Assembly (NCBI RefSeq): GCF_024362695.1
Contig: NC_065426.1
Coordinates: 62,001 to 126,000, forward strand
Length of the DNA stretch: 64,000 nucleotides
DNA from: Pectinophora gossypiella
Lineage: Eukaryota; Arthropoda; Insecta; Lepidoptera; Gelechiidae
Direction of reading: 5' to 3'
This document shows, one piece after another, positions 11,752 through 25,019 of the stretch (positions are counted from its first letter, which is position 1; the number at the start of each line of letters is the position of its first letter). The position numbers and the translations under genes are program-made. The notes below the pieces were generated by a model. The model worked only from the letters and a program-made list of their open reading frames with translations. It made no database searches and was not told the origin of the DNA.

Positions 11752-14700
11752 CTAGCTGCACTTGGTCTGGCCGTCGAGCAGCTTGCGCCACAGGTCGAAC
11801 TGCTCGTGGTAGCGCACCATGTGGATGGCCACGCCGCGCTGCACGGCGCAGGGGTGCGGCGCCACCTTCTTGTTGTAGAACTCGGGCGCGTGCTGGCGCC
11901 GCAGCCCCAAGGCGCCCGCCAGCACGCCCGTGACGAACACGTCCTCCAGCCGCAGGTAGGCGCGCGCCGGCGCCGCGCGCAGCAGCGGGCGCACGCAGTC
12001 GGCGCTCAGCACGTAGGCGGGGCCCGTGGCGAACGTGGGCAGCGCCGCGCCCGGCCACTGCACGCGCGACAGGTAGTACTTGGACGCCGGGATGCGCTTC
12101 GGGTACGCCTTCTTCAGCACCTGCGGCGGCACGCTCCCCGTATACTTTGCCCCAGACCCGATACAATGCCAGCACGGGCTAAACTAATCATTCTCAAATT
12201 TGTTTCCAAATTCACGTTCGGATCATGGATGATTATCATGTGCTCGACGGTGAAGAAAAACATGGTGAGGAAACCCCTAATCCGAGAAATGCGTTTCGAG
12301 AGTGACCTAACCTGTATTGAGCCGGTTTTCCCTTCGCAGATTCGATATCAGAGAAAAAATGGTAAAAAAAACTGTCAAATTTTCAGAGTAGGCGAGCAGA
12401 CCTTGTGAAAAACGGGATAACTGGATTCCGACGGCTCTTAGTTTGTAACAGATGATCTACTGAATTTAATAATATTAAATATTACCTTCCCCGACAGCCT
12501 CCGTGGTCTAGTGGTTAGAGCGTTAGGCTCACGATCTGGAGGTCCGGGTTCGATTCCCGATGGGGACATTGTCGAAATCACTTTGTGAGACTGTCCTTTG
12601 TTTGGTAAGGACTTTTCAGGCTTGAATCACCTAATTGTCCGAAAAAGTAAGATGATTCCGTGCTTCGGAGGGCACGTTAAGCCGTTGATCCCGGCTATTA
12701 GCCGTAAAAACACCTCCACCAACCCGCAGTGGAGCAGCGTGGTGGAGTATGCTCCATACCCCCTCCGGTTGATTGAGGGGACGCCTGTGCCCAGCAATGC
12801 GTATATAAGCAGTTTATACCTTCCCCCATATGGTTTTAGTGGCGTTGGCCCGCTGCGGGTCGGCGAGGAACTTGAGCAGGCGCGGGATGTTGATGAACAT
12901 GTCGTCGTCCGTCTTGAGCACCCGCGGCGCCCGCGGGCAGTACGTATCGGCCCACTCCAGCATCGAGAGCGTCTTCAGCGTCAGGTTGGAGTACGAGTCC
13001 ACCCAGTTGCCCTGGATCACGTCGCCGTACAGCGCGTCCTCGCGGGCCAGCGCCTCTGCAACGCACACCCCGCCGGTACAACGACACGTATAATACAAAC
13101 AATATAAGACGTTACACTTCATATTTCGCAAGAGCAAGTGTGATTTTGATGTTTTTAAAGTGCACTTTATATTATTTGAAACCAGAAACATTCTGAGTGG
13201 CCACATATAACACACTTTACAGCTTCACTGACTCGACTAGTACTAATAAAATGCAATATAACTTATTTTTTCTACTCCTCTACTTTAATCTGGCATTTAA
13301 ATAACCAAAAAGTCTAATATAAGTACATACATAATTAAACTCTTTGAAAAAGTGTACGCTCTATGGCCTATAAAAGCATTGTTTACAAAGTGTAACTGTA
13401 CTATAATGTCGCCAAAAAAGCATTGTTGTTGTTTTTTTTTTTTTGACCTGGAAACTGGCACCTTTACTTTGTTTGGTGCCATAGATATACTATAAAAAAA
13501 AAGTATACATTTGCCGCCATTTTCCCGCGCGTTGGAAAATAAATTGGAAAATTTTTGTTTCATTTAAAATTACGTCGTCGTAGAAAAAGTATTGTATGCA
13601 ACGTTGTATAACTAGGTCAAAAAATGCTCGTGGCGTCTCTTATTGCGATGTTCGCCAAGGCTCACATCGCAACTCACGCCACTCGCATTTTTTGACCCTT
13701 CTTATACAACTGTTGCATAAAATACTATTATTGCATTCGACAGTTATCGAGGTTCAGTAGGTTATATAGAACAGACTCTGTTCAAAACATATAAAAAATT
13801 ATTACAATTAAAAGATGAAACAAATAACTCTTACGAATGAATTAGACACTTCCCTGTCGCGCGCGACGTGAATTATATCGGGAGTTTCGACCAATAGACA
13901 CAACGAATGTTATCTACGGGCGTACGTGTCGCACGGCTACTGGTCGAAGCTGTCGATACAACGCAGGGCGTGCGGCCTTACCGCGGTACTGCGGCGGCGC
14001 CTCCCCGATGACGAACCCGATGGCGACGTCGCTGCGCGCCGCGAAGCTGCCCCACGTGAGGCGCACGGCGTCCCGCGCAGCCGCGTGCGCCGGCGCCGAC
14101 GTCACCAGCACCAGCAGCGCCAGCCCCGCGCCCAGCCGCGGGCACAGCTCCGGGTGCGCCACGCGGTGCCCCGACACGTACAGCTCCTGCACCACGGGCG
14201 TCACTGTTACGTACACTACCGACGACCTATCGCCCCCGGCGACGGTCCGCCATCCACCGCCACCCTCTCCCGGCCGATGCCGAAGACGACCGACTGGAAT
14301 GTCCTGCCAGTCTTTGCATGTCTTCGTTATAAAAGGTAGACAAACGCTGAATGCATCCCGACCTTAATTTGTACTTATATCGCTGGGTGTGAGAGGCAGC
14401 GTTGTCAACGCTCTATGGCTCATTTGCGGATCGCATCTTTAACTGAAATCACGCTTTGTTGGTAAAGTTTAGACCAAATATAGATTTCAACTGTCAACAG
14501 AAAATAGCGACCCGAAGAAGTACCTACTGGAAACTGGACGCGGAATGCGGAGATTTGATCGTCCTAGTGCCAGACCAAGACCATCCCGTCCTGTGTCACA
14601 GCAGTCATACCAGCATCTCAGCTTACCTTAGTAAGTATGACATGCGGCTTGCCGGGGGGCGGAGTCTTCTTGCCGGCGGCAGGATTCTTCTTGCCGGCGG

Positions 14701-15453
14701 GCGGTTTATTTTTACCAGCGGGCGGAGCCTTCTTGCCGGCCGGCGGAGTCTTCTTGCTAGCGGGCACGGGCTGGGGCGGCGCGGCGGAGGGCGGCAGGGA
14801 GCTGGGCTCCGCCACCAGCAGCTCCACGGCTGGAAACATCAGGCATCTCTTTGAAAAAAATGGCGTAACTTATTTTACTCAACGTGAGTTACTTCCAGAT
14901 GGATGACAGGCCCTCGGTAAGAACGCGGGTTCGATTCGGGCTCTAAATCAGTAAATTGAATTAATTGAAATTTTAATTAATTGAATTAATTATTTATAAC
15001 AGTATCATGGTGAAGGAAAGTATCCTTAGGCACCCTCATGTCCAGCCAGATTTCGGGAGTGAACGTATAATCTAACCTGCATTAGACCGATTTCATTTTC
15101 GGATTGGTAGGTCAGATCGGCCGTCGCTTTTGTCTTCTTCTTCTTCTGAATCTGTCACATCTTCAGGTAAGGTAAGTGGGCCGTGTGAATACGGGTTAAC
15201 TCTTAATGGATTATTGAGCACAGTTGTAGTATATTGTCCAGCTCAGCCGCAGAGGCAGGCTGCTGGTGTGGCGAGCTGTGCGCTACGCGGGCCGCGGGCG
15301 GTACTCACTTTCCAGCTCGTCGGTGGAGTACAGCTGGTGCAGATGCAAGGGCCGCGGCGGCGGCGGCGGCAGGCGCGCCAGCAGCAGCAGCAGCAGCAGC
15401 GCCGCGCCGCCCGCCGCCAACGCCAGCTGCATGCGACCGCGTCCGCCGCCCAT
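11752..15453 (-). CDS. Beta-1,3-galactosyltransferase-like enzyme (GT31), type II Golgi membrane protein
   Basis: Five exons: 15453-15309, 14829-14627, 14186-13982, 13055-12820 and 12144-11752. All are in frame and give 393 residues. A short cytosolic start is followed by one membrane segment (about residues 9-27, ALLLLLLLARL), as in a Golgi glycosyltransferase. Residues about 65-105 form a stem of PPAGKK repeats. The catalytic part has LLVLVTSAP...RDAVRLTWGS and GFVIGE, the metal/UDP-sugar motif KTDDDMF (234-236), and LEDVFVTG (330-336). The family transfers galactose or GlcNAc from UDP-sugar to a 3-hydroxyl of a sugar acceptor; the acceptor here is unknown. A second in-frame ATG lies at 15432. 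The exon 3 acceptor (14187/14186) was chosen because it alone keeps frame. A SINE fills most of intron 4. Confidence 0.9.
12497..12815 (+). mobile_element. tRNA-derived SINE (family A), full-length-like
   Basis: The head GCCTCCGTGGTCTAGTGGTT with GGTTCGATTCC resembles A and B boxes of a tRNA gene. It is followed by ATTGTCGAAATCACTTTGTG and GGCACGTTAAGCCGTTG, shared with many copies in this window. It does not fold as a functional tRNA. It ends about 3 bp before the intron-side boundary of GT31 exon 4. Confidence 0.85.
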
Positions 15454-16299
15454 GCCGCAGTGGACGGTCAAGCCGGCGACGCCTGCGCAGCACACATACA
15501 CACACGTTTTTAAAAGACCCATAAATATAAACAAACTGCAGTGTAGATACGTATTGGGGTAGTTTCCACCAAAGCGGAAGAGACGAGCGGAGTCGTACGG
15601 GGTCAACCGGTCATAGTGTACGCGAGAGCGAGAGGGAAAAACTTTCTCTCTCTCTCGCAGTGAATGGTAGATTATTGCGCATCTCCTCCTCTCCGCTCCG
15701 AAACATACTTATAGGATGCAGTGTCCATCAAAGTGGATTTTGAGCACTAGCCATTATGTAAATTAGACCAGAATTCGGCCTGAACCTTCTAAAAATTTGT
15801 AAAGTACACGTTAAACAAATATGATATTAAAGCAATTTAAGTTTTGATAACCTGATAAATGTCCGACCTTCGGCTGTATATTGGACTGGAGTAAATCAAA
15901 TATAATAATATATTTGCGAAGACGTACACGCTCAGCTAACAATCAAACAATGCTGACGAAAGACAGTCCTCTCCCTCCGCGCCACCAGATATTGGTCAAT
16001 GATGTGCCACACGCTGGCTGTGCCGATTGTGGCATTCACAAACTTAATTCATATTTTTACGTAAGGTACCTCGTCACTTAAAATCAATCCCTATTGAAAT
16101 GCGCCGAGTTATCAGAGTCCCCTGCCACTCCCGATGTCCGTCCCAAGATGGCTATGATAAACCTGTCAAGGCTATGACATGTGTGCCTCGTCACCATTGT
16201 GTACCCACACCACTCACTATTCGCACGCGGCTACGCTCACGACACGACGTTACCTGGGTAGAGAACCCTAATAATAAAAAAATAAATTAAAAGTTTTGA
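15454..16299. other. Upstream region of GT31 gene
   Basis: Promoter and possible 5' UTR of the minus-strand GT31 gene must lie here. No TATA box or noncoding exon could be fixed. No other gene seen. Confidence 0.35.
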
Positions 16300-17350
16300 A
16301 AAACCCACAACGGTTAAAACGTAATTGAAAAAGGGATAGAATAATTTATAAACCCCCGACTTCAATAATTTATACAACGACAAAAGAGAAAACAAGAATA
16401 TTCGCCGCGGCTGCTATAACTATTTTCAATTTCAACATAACTGTAAATAAGTGTAGCAATAAAATATCTCCCATTATTGACGTTTCTATAAAACTGCAAG
16501 ACTAGTTCATTTAATGGCTGCCCCCGGCGGGTTCTCTTGTTTTACTTTTTGTCCGGTACATAAATTAGGTATTTAAATCGAGGCTTTATAAATTATTCTA
16601 TTCTTTTTCAATTAAGTACGTTTTTAACGTATGTACACTGTACTACGTACTTGTATATTGATATAGTTTATTTAATAAAACAACATACTGAATTTATTGA
16701 AAATTGCATCAAAATCGGTAGTAGCTTTGGATTTGCTTGTGCGCCCCTTGGTGAGTTATCATCGTAACACCTTAGAACTTGTACCAGTAAAGCCCAAACC
16801 CATCTCTCGAAACCTCATCAAAATCGCACTAGAAGTTTTGGAGATAAATGGCAACATAGATTTGCAACACGTAAGAAAGAGGTTGAAACTCCCAACCCCT
16901 TAAATTAAATAAAAAAATAATTTAAAAAATACCCTTAATTTCTTGAAAATAATTTAGTTTTCCTGTGATAAGGGGGGATCTCCGTGCATCATAGTCGATA
17001 TTTTATTTATTGCCCTGCAGGTTATAATGTACGAAACGACCTTTTAATATACCATCGCGGAGCTCCGTGCGTCGTAAAGTTTGTATTTGATTTGCTCATA
17101 CTTGTATGGCGCGTGTTTCGCACTCACTTGGCCGTTCCAACGTCTCTCTTCCGTTCTTCTATTTCCTAATTTTGCAACATCCTCTCACCCCAAACGCGTA
17201 TTATACCGTCTTGGTACCGTCGCGGGTAACTAACTGCACGAATAAGAAACCGCCGTGCGACCGCGGACGACCTTCGGAATGCGAAGCGCGTGTTCTTGAT
17301 AGCTTTTTTCTTAACACACAATTAATTACTAACCGACACTTCAAATGCTC
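16300..17350. repeat. Decayed interspersed repeat, related to 2390-3000
   Basis: Shares GCGCCCCTTGGTGAGTTA, TTGCATCAAAATCGG and CTCTCACCCCAAACGC blocks with 2390-3000, plus a GGCTGCCCCCGGCGGG block seen in the MITE at 1981. Coding capacity is lost. Confidence 0.45.
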
Positions 17351-17761
17351 AGCTAGGTTCTTTCTACAGATTGCTATATCCGCATAGCAAGCGATAGTAA
17401 TCGGTATTGATAATTCTTATCTATTCCCAAAATGCGTTCCGCAAACTGGGACAACAGTTAATTATCTATAGCCGTTCCCTCCTCCTATTCGTATCGCCGC
17501 CGCCGCTTAAGTCGTAATTTACATTTAAACTCCAACCCCCATTGTTTTACCACTGTGTCTGGAAATCTCTGCAGATTAGATAGGTTCGGTTTTTAACAGA
17601 AACGACTGTCTGACATACAGGTTAGGTTTCAGGTCACATCACAATAACTCCGAAAAGCATTTCTCGGTTAGGTATATGGTTTTCTTCGCGATATTTTCTT
17701 TCACCTCTGAACACGTGATAAACATTTATGATCCAAACATGAATTCAAAAATCATTGCTTT

Positions 17762-17825
17762 AGGCCCGTGCTGGGCTTCGAACCTGTGACCTCGCAGCGT
17801 TCTTCCAACTGAGCTACCACGGCCC
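17762..17825 (-). repeat. tRNA-derived fragment (pseudo-tRNA/SINE head)
   Basis: On the minus strand it has GGTAGCTCAGTTGG (A box) and GGTTCGAAGCC (B box), with near-complementary GGGCCGT / ACGGGCC ends. The anticodon arm is missing, so it is not a working tRNA gene. Confidence 0.6.
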
Positions 17826-17829
17826 TATT

Positions 17830-19965
17830 GAAGATAATATCCGCGACGAGATAATATTATAATACGCGACGAATGCGACACTCAAACCGCAATTCGTGTG
17901 GTTTCATCACCACTCATCACGTTTTACAATATGTTGGGCCATCACCACCACAGTTACGTCACGGTTATATCACCATCACAAAGGTCACCGGTGATGTAGA
18001 CAGCCTTCCTTCTTCAACTCACGCGCCACCAATTAATATCATTACACTAATAGGTATGCCATGAAATTTATCAAATTTTCAACCCATTACATTGATCACC
18101 GCATTAATTATCCTTTGTTGAACGGCTTTAAATCGCAACGTTTTTCATACAAACGGTTTATGCACGTTTTTAGGAAAACCAATAAATAGTTATACATTAA
18201 TAGCCGCAGGTGATTTGGTGTTTGTTTGTTTGCTTTAAAATACAAAGGAAATTTACATATGTTTTAACGTTACATAAAGCATAAGTGAGCTTAACCCTAA
18301 TTGGGATTTCTTCCAGCTAACCTTGATTTTAACCTTGTAATATTAGGTTAAAGGAAAATAAATAAGTTTTTGATTAGGTACCTCATTTCATATACGTTCA
18401 TAGCATACGTTTTAAATTACATAGTTCATTTTGCAAAGGTAATTTCTGTGGTCGCATTGGTTTTGCAATAATCCTAATACGAATATGATAAATCATAGGT
18501 AACGGTGATAAAAATGTAAAGAGCCACACTAAGTAACTTATGTGGAAATCTTGTAAAAACATAATAATGCCCGCAAATTAACTATACTACCTACCCCGGA
18601 AGGCATATGGTAGGAAGATACCCACCGATATGTACCCTACAATGATACTCGTGACGTGGACTACGGACGTACAATAGTATTAATCCATCAAATAAATTGC
18701 GGAAATTGATAGAAGGCAGCGTCGGTAAACACCTTGCCGGTGCGCGGCCGGGTCTACATGAACCACTCGCGCGTAACGGATATACAATCGCGCTACCAAT
18801 GCCATGGAGGTAGGCAGGGACACCTTATAAAACTTTCGCTATAACTTAATAGCGTATCGCTCATTAATCAATATTCCAGCAACGCGGAGAGGACGCAAGT
18901 CCCCTAGTCGACTTGATAAAATCTTTATTATGTTTAAGACGTTACATTAACTCCTTAATATTCAAATTTATGCATATTTGAAATAAAAAGGGTACGAGCT
19001 CGGCGGATGTCGTATCGACCCACATGGGATGCCTCCCATTTTCAGCCAGACCTTTAAAAAATGTCATGACATGTCCGCAATAATCATAATTTAGTGAAAA
19101 AACATGTCATGAATTAATAAGACTAAATGAAAAAATAACTCGCCAATAAGTACTGGGTGAATTTACTCTCATCCAATGCGTGAGATTATGTTTGGGTGAG
19201 CAGCCGGAGAGGGCCGGCTGAGGGCCAGACGTCTCTCTCTCTATAAGTATATCATAAGTATGAAAAAGACGAAAGTGGAAAAAGCGAGAGTGATGTCAGG
19301 ATCTTAATGGATAAGTGGAAATCAGTATCTGGCTACCCTAACGCGAAATAGGCGTGATATCATGCATATGTAGAGTAGTAGGAAATAAAATAATAAGAAA
19401 ACATCCGCAAACCGTATGAAGTTTAAGTTATCCGATGGCAGTTTGTTTGACAAGCTCGCATGTCCGTGTTCGTAATTAGACGCCGGCGGCGCAGACGCAT
19501 ATGAAACAGCCGCTTATTGTAAATATTTTGACGCATGAGATGTTCTACCACAGGCTCTAGGGGATACTTGTAACTGGAGTGAGCACACGAAACACAAAAC
19601 GCGTATAGCTGATTATCTTCCCGAAAATCTGTATTTAGGCTTAGTTCTATGGTTTAAATAAAATATCCCGAGAAGCTGAGCGCGTTCCATGTTTAAATTA
19701 GTTCGCTCCTAGTCGAGCATACAAGAAATTACTGCTGAGAGGCCTCCCTATAAGCAGTAGACGTATGAACACGGGACCTTGCACCCGCAGCAGACAAGTT
19801 GATGACTAGTAACCTACTAGTGTGGTAAGTAGCAATTATTTACTCATTTTAATAATGGTTAGAATTCTAGGACATAAGCAGAAGGAATTATCGTCCCAGA
19901 TTACACGTATACCTATACTTGTACCTGGCGCCTGCATGAAAGTTCAAAGATGGGTATGATTCATC
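17830..19965. other. Gene-free AT-rich region
   Basis: No exon, RNA gene or intact element seen. About 19285-19370 carries a decayed minus-strand copy of the SINE with a CGCCTATTTC...GAGA word, also present at 22186. Confidence 0.45.
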
Positions 19966-20270
19966 TTCTATCTGCGGGTTGTGAGGTGAATTCCCAACCT
20001 CATCAACCCTGGTGTCATTGAGCCGCCAAACATGACATGGCTCTTGTAACGACTACTCACAAACATCAGTAAGTGGTAACCGGGACCAACGGCTTAACGT
20101 GCCTTCCGAAGGACGAATCATCTTAATTTCGGACAATCAGGTGATCAACCTGTAAGTCCTAACCAAACTAGGGAGCAGAAAGTGATTTTTGTGATATATC
20201 CCCACTAGGATTCGAATCCGGGACCTCCGGATCGTGAGCCCATCGCTCAATCACTGGACCACAGAGGCCG
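19966..20270 (-). mobile_element. SINE family A, complete copy
   Basis: Reverse copy of the element at 12497. It has GGCTTAACGTGCCTTCCGA, GATTCGAATCC and ends ACCACAGAGGCC (complement of the tRNA-like head). Its tail is AACCTCATCAACCCTGGTGT. Confidence 0.85.
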
Positions 20271-20374
20271 TTATGATTTAAACCTCACGATGACCGGCTA
20301 CTAGCTGACAGAAGTATCTTTATGTCTTGTTATAATTCTCAACCAAATCAAGTGTGGGTAAACCATTGAGATCC

Positions 20375-20465
20375 GAAGAATCGAAAGTGGTGTGTCAGTA
20401 TATCGTAATAAGTAATCGTGGTCTCTGCGTACCCTAATCGGAAAGTGGCGTGATTTTATGTAAGT
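20375..20465 (-). repeat. SINE family C fragment
   Basis: Carries GAAAGTGGTGTGTCAG and GGTCTCTGCG, the reverse of the family at 22186 with CTGACACAC and CAGAGAC. Confidence 0.5.
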
Positions 20466-20649
20466 ATGTATGTTTATTTCTCTTATTATATTGTATTGTT
20501 CGGAATGATCGGTACAATATTTATTGTATGTACCTAATTCGGCACGGCTTCCGCAGTGTTTTTATAAACGAAGCTATTGTACTGTCTTTATTATTAAATA
20601 ATTGTGTTTAATGCTTGTATACTTCCTTATTTATGTACCTACTTCTGTT

Positions 20650-21016
20650 GGAGTGAGAAAAAAAAACATAGCGACAGCGAGTGAGCGCTAACCGCTGCGG
20701 ACCTGCGCCGACGCAACGGGTCCTAACTGGTCCACCGGAAGTCCGTGTTGGTGTATGGTCCTACCCCAACTAGCTGCTGCGCTCCTGCGGCCCCGACGCC
20801 ATCCACTGCGGTGCACTCCGTCACCCGAGTGCAGGACGTGACGTCATGAAGACCAACCACCTCTTGAAGAGGCAGCCGTTGGAGTCGCGACACAACAAAC
20901 TCCATTTTGAATCTATTTCGGGGTTTGCGGGCTATTGTCTGATGCGAGTGCTTAAAGGTACTGAACGTAAAGCAATTCGCTTCGGTGTTTGCCTGGTCTA
21001 TCCTAGAAGTGACTAA
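20650..21016 (+). other. CpG-rich block with CRE-like site and short ORF
   Basis: Unlike its AT-rich surroundings this block is GC- and CpG-rich and holds GTGACGTCATG at 20838-20848, a consensus CRE. A 56-residue plus-strand frame opens at ATG 20846 and closes at 21016; an overlapping minus-strand frame also exists. Neither matches a family I recognise. It could be a promoter/first exon, or part of an unknown repeat. Confidence 0.2.
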
Positions 21017-21371
21017 ACTGAGGTAGTCAGAGAGTTCAAGGACCGAGTTGTGCCAACAGAGACGTACAGATAATACTAATTGCTGGATGAGCTAGAGTAG
21101 ATTTATGACTCCTAATAACATTAACCACGATTTACCTTAATAATTAAAGGACACACACACGTGTAAGCAGTTAACATTACGATGAATATCACGTGTTACA
21201 CCGGATGGAATATGGCGTGAAGAGGAGATAAAATTGTGATCGACGCGATTTCCTAAAAACCCTGGATAGGTATGTGCGATTCATGATGCGTGGGCGCCTG
21301 TCGACGTTATCATTACATGTGACGACTGCGTCTGCGACGACACCGCATACATTTGGTTTCATGAATCACTA

Positions 21372-21480
21372 CTACATACACACATACGTATAAGATCACG
21401 CCTATTTCCCATTGGGGTAGACAGAGAGCACATTAATTTCTCTTACTACAATTCTGACGGTTCTTCCACTCTCATGAAAA
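21372..21480 (+). repeat. SINE family C copy
   Basis: Has AGATCACGCCTATTTCCC, ATTGGGGTAGACAGAG and TTCTTCCACTCTCATG, matching the plan of the copies at 22186 and 54608. Confidence 0.6.
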
Positions 21481-22185
21481 AGTTTCAAAAGTAATCCCGA
21501 CTACGAAACAACCCCGCTCTAAGAAGTGTGAAACAAGATAATGTTTCTCAGAAATTCTTCGGAAATGTTTAGCGGATAGCCGTGGTCGTGGCAAACTCTT
21601 AGGTACAACAGGTGGGCATACTACCTTTAATATTTTACAATTACAGAAAATACAAATAAAGAAACAGAAACTTAACATCCACGTGGACGAAGAAGCGAGC
21701 TAGTAGGTAGGCATACTAGGTATGTACGTTACTGTATATTTATTTGACATTACAATGGCCTGCACACATTGTGACCTCCAACCAAAGGATGTTGTTTCAT
21801 GAGACTGTTTGATAAAATTAAATAAAAAAATTATCTATATGACACATAATAGCGCGTGTGATCAAAATAATCTTTAATAAATTACCTTACAACACTTGTT
21901 AGTTGTAAAATAAGATAAACATCAAATATAATATTTAGATAGTCATATCTAAATTCAATAGAAAAAACGGTTTTTCTGTATATCTACTCAATTTGTTCAT
22001 ATATGTTGTAGTGTAAAATAAATTTATATAAACTTGATAAGATTAAGCACGGAAATAAGGACTTATAGTGTAATAAAATGGTACAGCCGGTTGTCATACC
22101 GGGCGTGTCGTAATGACCGACAGAGGGCGTGTGTCTTGTTGGTTGTCTTAGTGATAATTTGCAGTTCTGCCCGTCTCCCAGAAGA

Positions 22186-22340
22186 ATAACATACATACAT
22201 AAACTCACGCCTATTCCCCACCGGGGTAAGCAGAGACTATAGAATTCCATTTGCTTCGATCCTGACACACTTCTCTTGCTTCCTTCACATTCATCAATCG
22301 TATCACACACGCACGCCGGTTCAGAGTAGATCGTACTAAA
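22186..22340 (+). repeat. SINE family C copy
   Basis: Has ACTCACGCCTATTCCCC, GGGGTAAGCAGAGACTA, GAATTCCATTTGCTTCG and CTGACACACTTCTC. This is a dispersed lepidopteran-type short repeat seen at least six times here on both strands. Confidence 0.65.
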
Positions 22341-22442
22341 CCAAAATCAGAACCAGAAGAATAACATAAAGTATGATTGCCAAAAATAAATTGATTTAAA
22401 AATTAACAATAGGCTAACCCCCTATTACATGAGGCTTAAACA

Positions 22443-22505
22443 TACCTGGTGCAATACTATACACCTCTGCCTACCCCGAAGGGGTACAGGCGTGATGCTA
22501 TCTTT
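22443..22505 (+). repeat. SINE tail, family D
   Basis: Carries TATACACCTCTGCCTACCCC, GAAGGGGTACAGGCGTGATG and TATC. The same word set occurs at 41775, 46967, 59875 and 63478. Confidence 0.6.
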
Positions 22506-25019
22506 GGAAAAACTTGACTTAAGCAATGTCTAATACTACACTGCTCTGTGCTAATATACCATTAATTATTTTTCATTTTGAATATGAAATTTTACCAAGA
22601 CAATGTTCTGACTACCCAAATAAGGATATGGGCGTGAGTATATTTTATACAGTGTATGGTGAAGACAAGCAATGGCTGCAAATGATAAATTCAAGAAGTC
22701 GAAACTAATGTACTTTGTGATTGTAAGGGATTATGCGCTTAGTAGGTATTTAAAATGAATATGAGCAGCATTTGCCTGTTCAAGCATTCACCATACAGGT
22801 TGTCTCTAAAAGAATGGATCACCTTCTTTTATTACCTACTAGGTATTCCCCTTGACAATATCTTGTGATGTAAAGATAATTTACTAAATTATCTTCATTT
22901 ACTTACTAAATAAACGACGAATTCATACCTACTGGTGTGTTGGCTGAGGTGTACTAACATTACATCATGTATTAATAAACTTTTCTAAGTAGACTCTGGA
23001 CGTTTCTCCATCAACCTGCAGTGGAGCATCTAGGTGGTGAAATATGAGGTCTGTGCCCAGCAGTGGACCATATTATGCCTCATTGCCAGTTTGATAAATA
23101 CTGATAGTAAAGCAGTTGTATGATTACCACATAATACCTAATATATCTTCTTCTTCTAATCCCATTATCTCATATTATGGGTTGGGATGTAGAGCTCAAT
23201 TAACAGATTTCCACTCCTCGGGATCTTTTGCAGTCTATGTAGCTTGCTCCCATGACATGCCTATAATGTGGCATGCATAATAATAAATAATACCCTGTAG
23301 ATTTCACCTACTTTACACAAATCCCAACAATACAAATACTAATTAAAATGTTATCACCAAGCATCCACTAAATGCATGAACTGTTGCATTCAACATGATA
23401 AAACCTATTAATTTGTTTGAACAATCAGGAAACCATAAAAAGTGTAACATTGTCGATAAATCAACAAATTATTATTGATATGGCTCTACTATTGTATTAT
23501 GTGTTCATGTGGTAATATAACACCCATTTGTGGTGGCCAGAGAGGTCACACTAACTAACATACATTACATAAAATGGCCGTACATACCTGTATGTTGTTG
23601 ACTCTACAGCCCTCTCTAACATGACAAAACAACCTACAAGGGTATTTTTTTTATTTATTTTTAACTTATACAAACTTATGTATATATTATGATCTACCCA
23701 ATAACAAGTTGGATGGAAAAAGTCTTCTAGAAATTAGAGTGATAGAGTTGTAGTATAAATTGATGTAGAAATAAATTAGAGTGAGAGATTCATGTAGAAT
23801 TATAGTTAAAGCTAGCTTTTTGCTATAGAAACTTTTAAATTATATTATGTGTATTTAAATATAATTAAAAAAAATACAACTGATGCTAATAAGATTTTCA
23901 AATAAGACCTAAATAAGTGTTTCTAAGTATTTATGCTACTTTTTCATCAATGGAGTACCTAACACTAAACACTCTCCTGACAGCTTTAACATCATAAATG
24001 TAAATTAAGTAAAAGCTCCCTGAGTTTGGATAAAATAAATCCATATTGTATCAACAAGTACCTATGTGTTGATTCAAACAACACCTTCAACCTTCTGTTT
24101 ACATCAAGTTTCGACACTCGCGACTTTCAACACTAGCGAAAATATGCCGTTACATTCACTGAACACTTATTGACGTGAATTTATTACATGCAAATCATAT
24201 TTCTTATAAGGAAACCTGATTTAATTAAGGAATTAATATGTTAATTGTATCGTGCTGCGATGACACGAGCGAAGCGCGCTCCGGTTGCAACACCGCGGAA
24301 GCTCCGGGGAGTCGAAACTGGGTGAAACTTGAGGGCAGCTCATCGGAAAATTATAACTGGAAGAGCAACACATCTCCCACACTATCAACGTATATGCCTC
24401 TTAAGTTGTGCTAACTTTAAAGAGAACATTGTGTATTGCGAGATAAAATTCCAGGGAGGACACTCACCATTCCGGAGGATAATTTGATGAGCGTAGTTGT
24501 ATCACAGCGCTATTTTGCTACACTTGCCTACTTCATAACAAGTAGGTAGCACGTGTACAAGCTAGAAGCGAATTGGTTTGCACCTGGCGGAACCCAGATA
24601 GACACACAAACACATCCCGCGGTCGCTTAGACCATTGCCCCGCGACCAACCAGACCCCGACGAAACTACACACTCACTATCACCACTCCAGCCACGGAAC
24701 GGAACACAGCAGACAGATCGACAAACGTCAGACGACAGCTAAGTTCAGGGTTACCATTTAATACACATATTTTTCTCATTGTTTGTTTGGTAAAGAAATG
24801 AGGGATTCAGGCTACATTCCCCAAAAAAAATAGAGAAGGTGCTATACAGATTGGCCTTCGTTTATTCTTCTAATTTCCTGGATAACAAACACAAGCGAGG
24901 TACTTTTATCTTTGTTTCTGGATATAAATGATGACCACCAGGCACAACACATCTTCCATACATTATTTTTCTGATCAAAATAAAGAGATGCAATATAGGT
25001 AGCAACATAATTCTATATG
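22506..25019. other. Gene-free AT-rich region
   Basis: No gene found. A repeat copy lies at 23160-23265 and a tail-like CTGTGCCCAGCAGTGGACC at 23048. A short CpG-rich patch (24255-24345) is followed by nothing interpretable. Confidence 0.4.
23160..23265. repeat. Interspersed repeat, copy 2 of 2
   Basis: Matches 3405-3505 through CAGATTTCCACTCCTC and AGCTTGCTCCCATGACATGC. Confidence 0.55.

Noticed and set aside
12500..12571. Possible tRNA gene (GTGGTCTAGTGG and GGTTCGATTCC boxes)
   Set aside because: The stems do not pair properly, and the sequence continues into a conserved SINE body found many times in the window.
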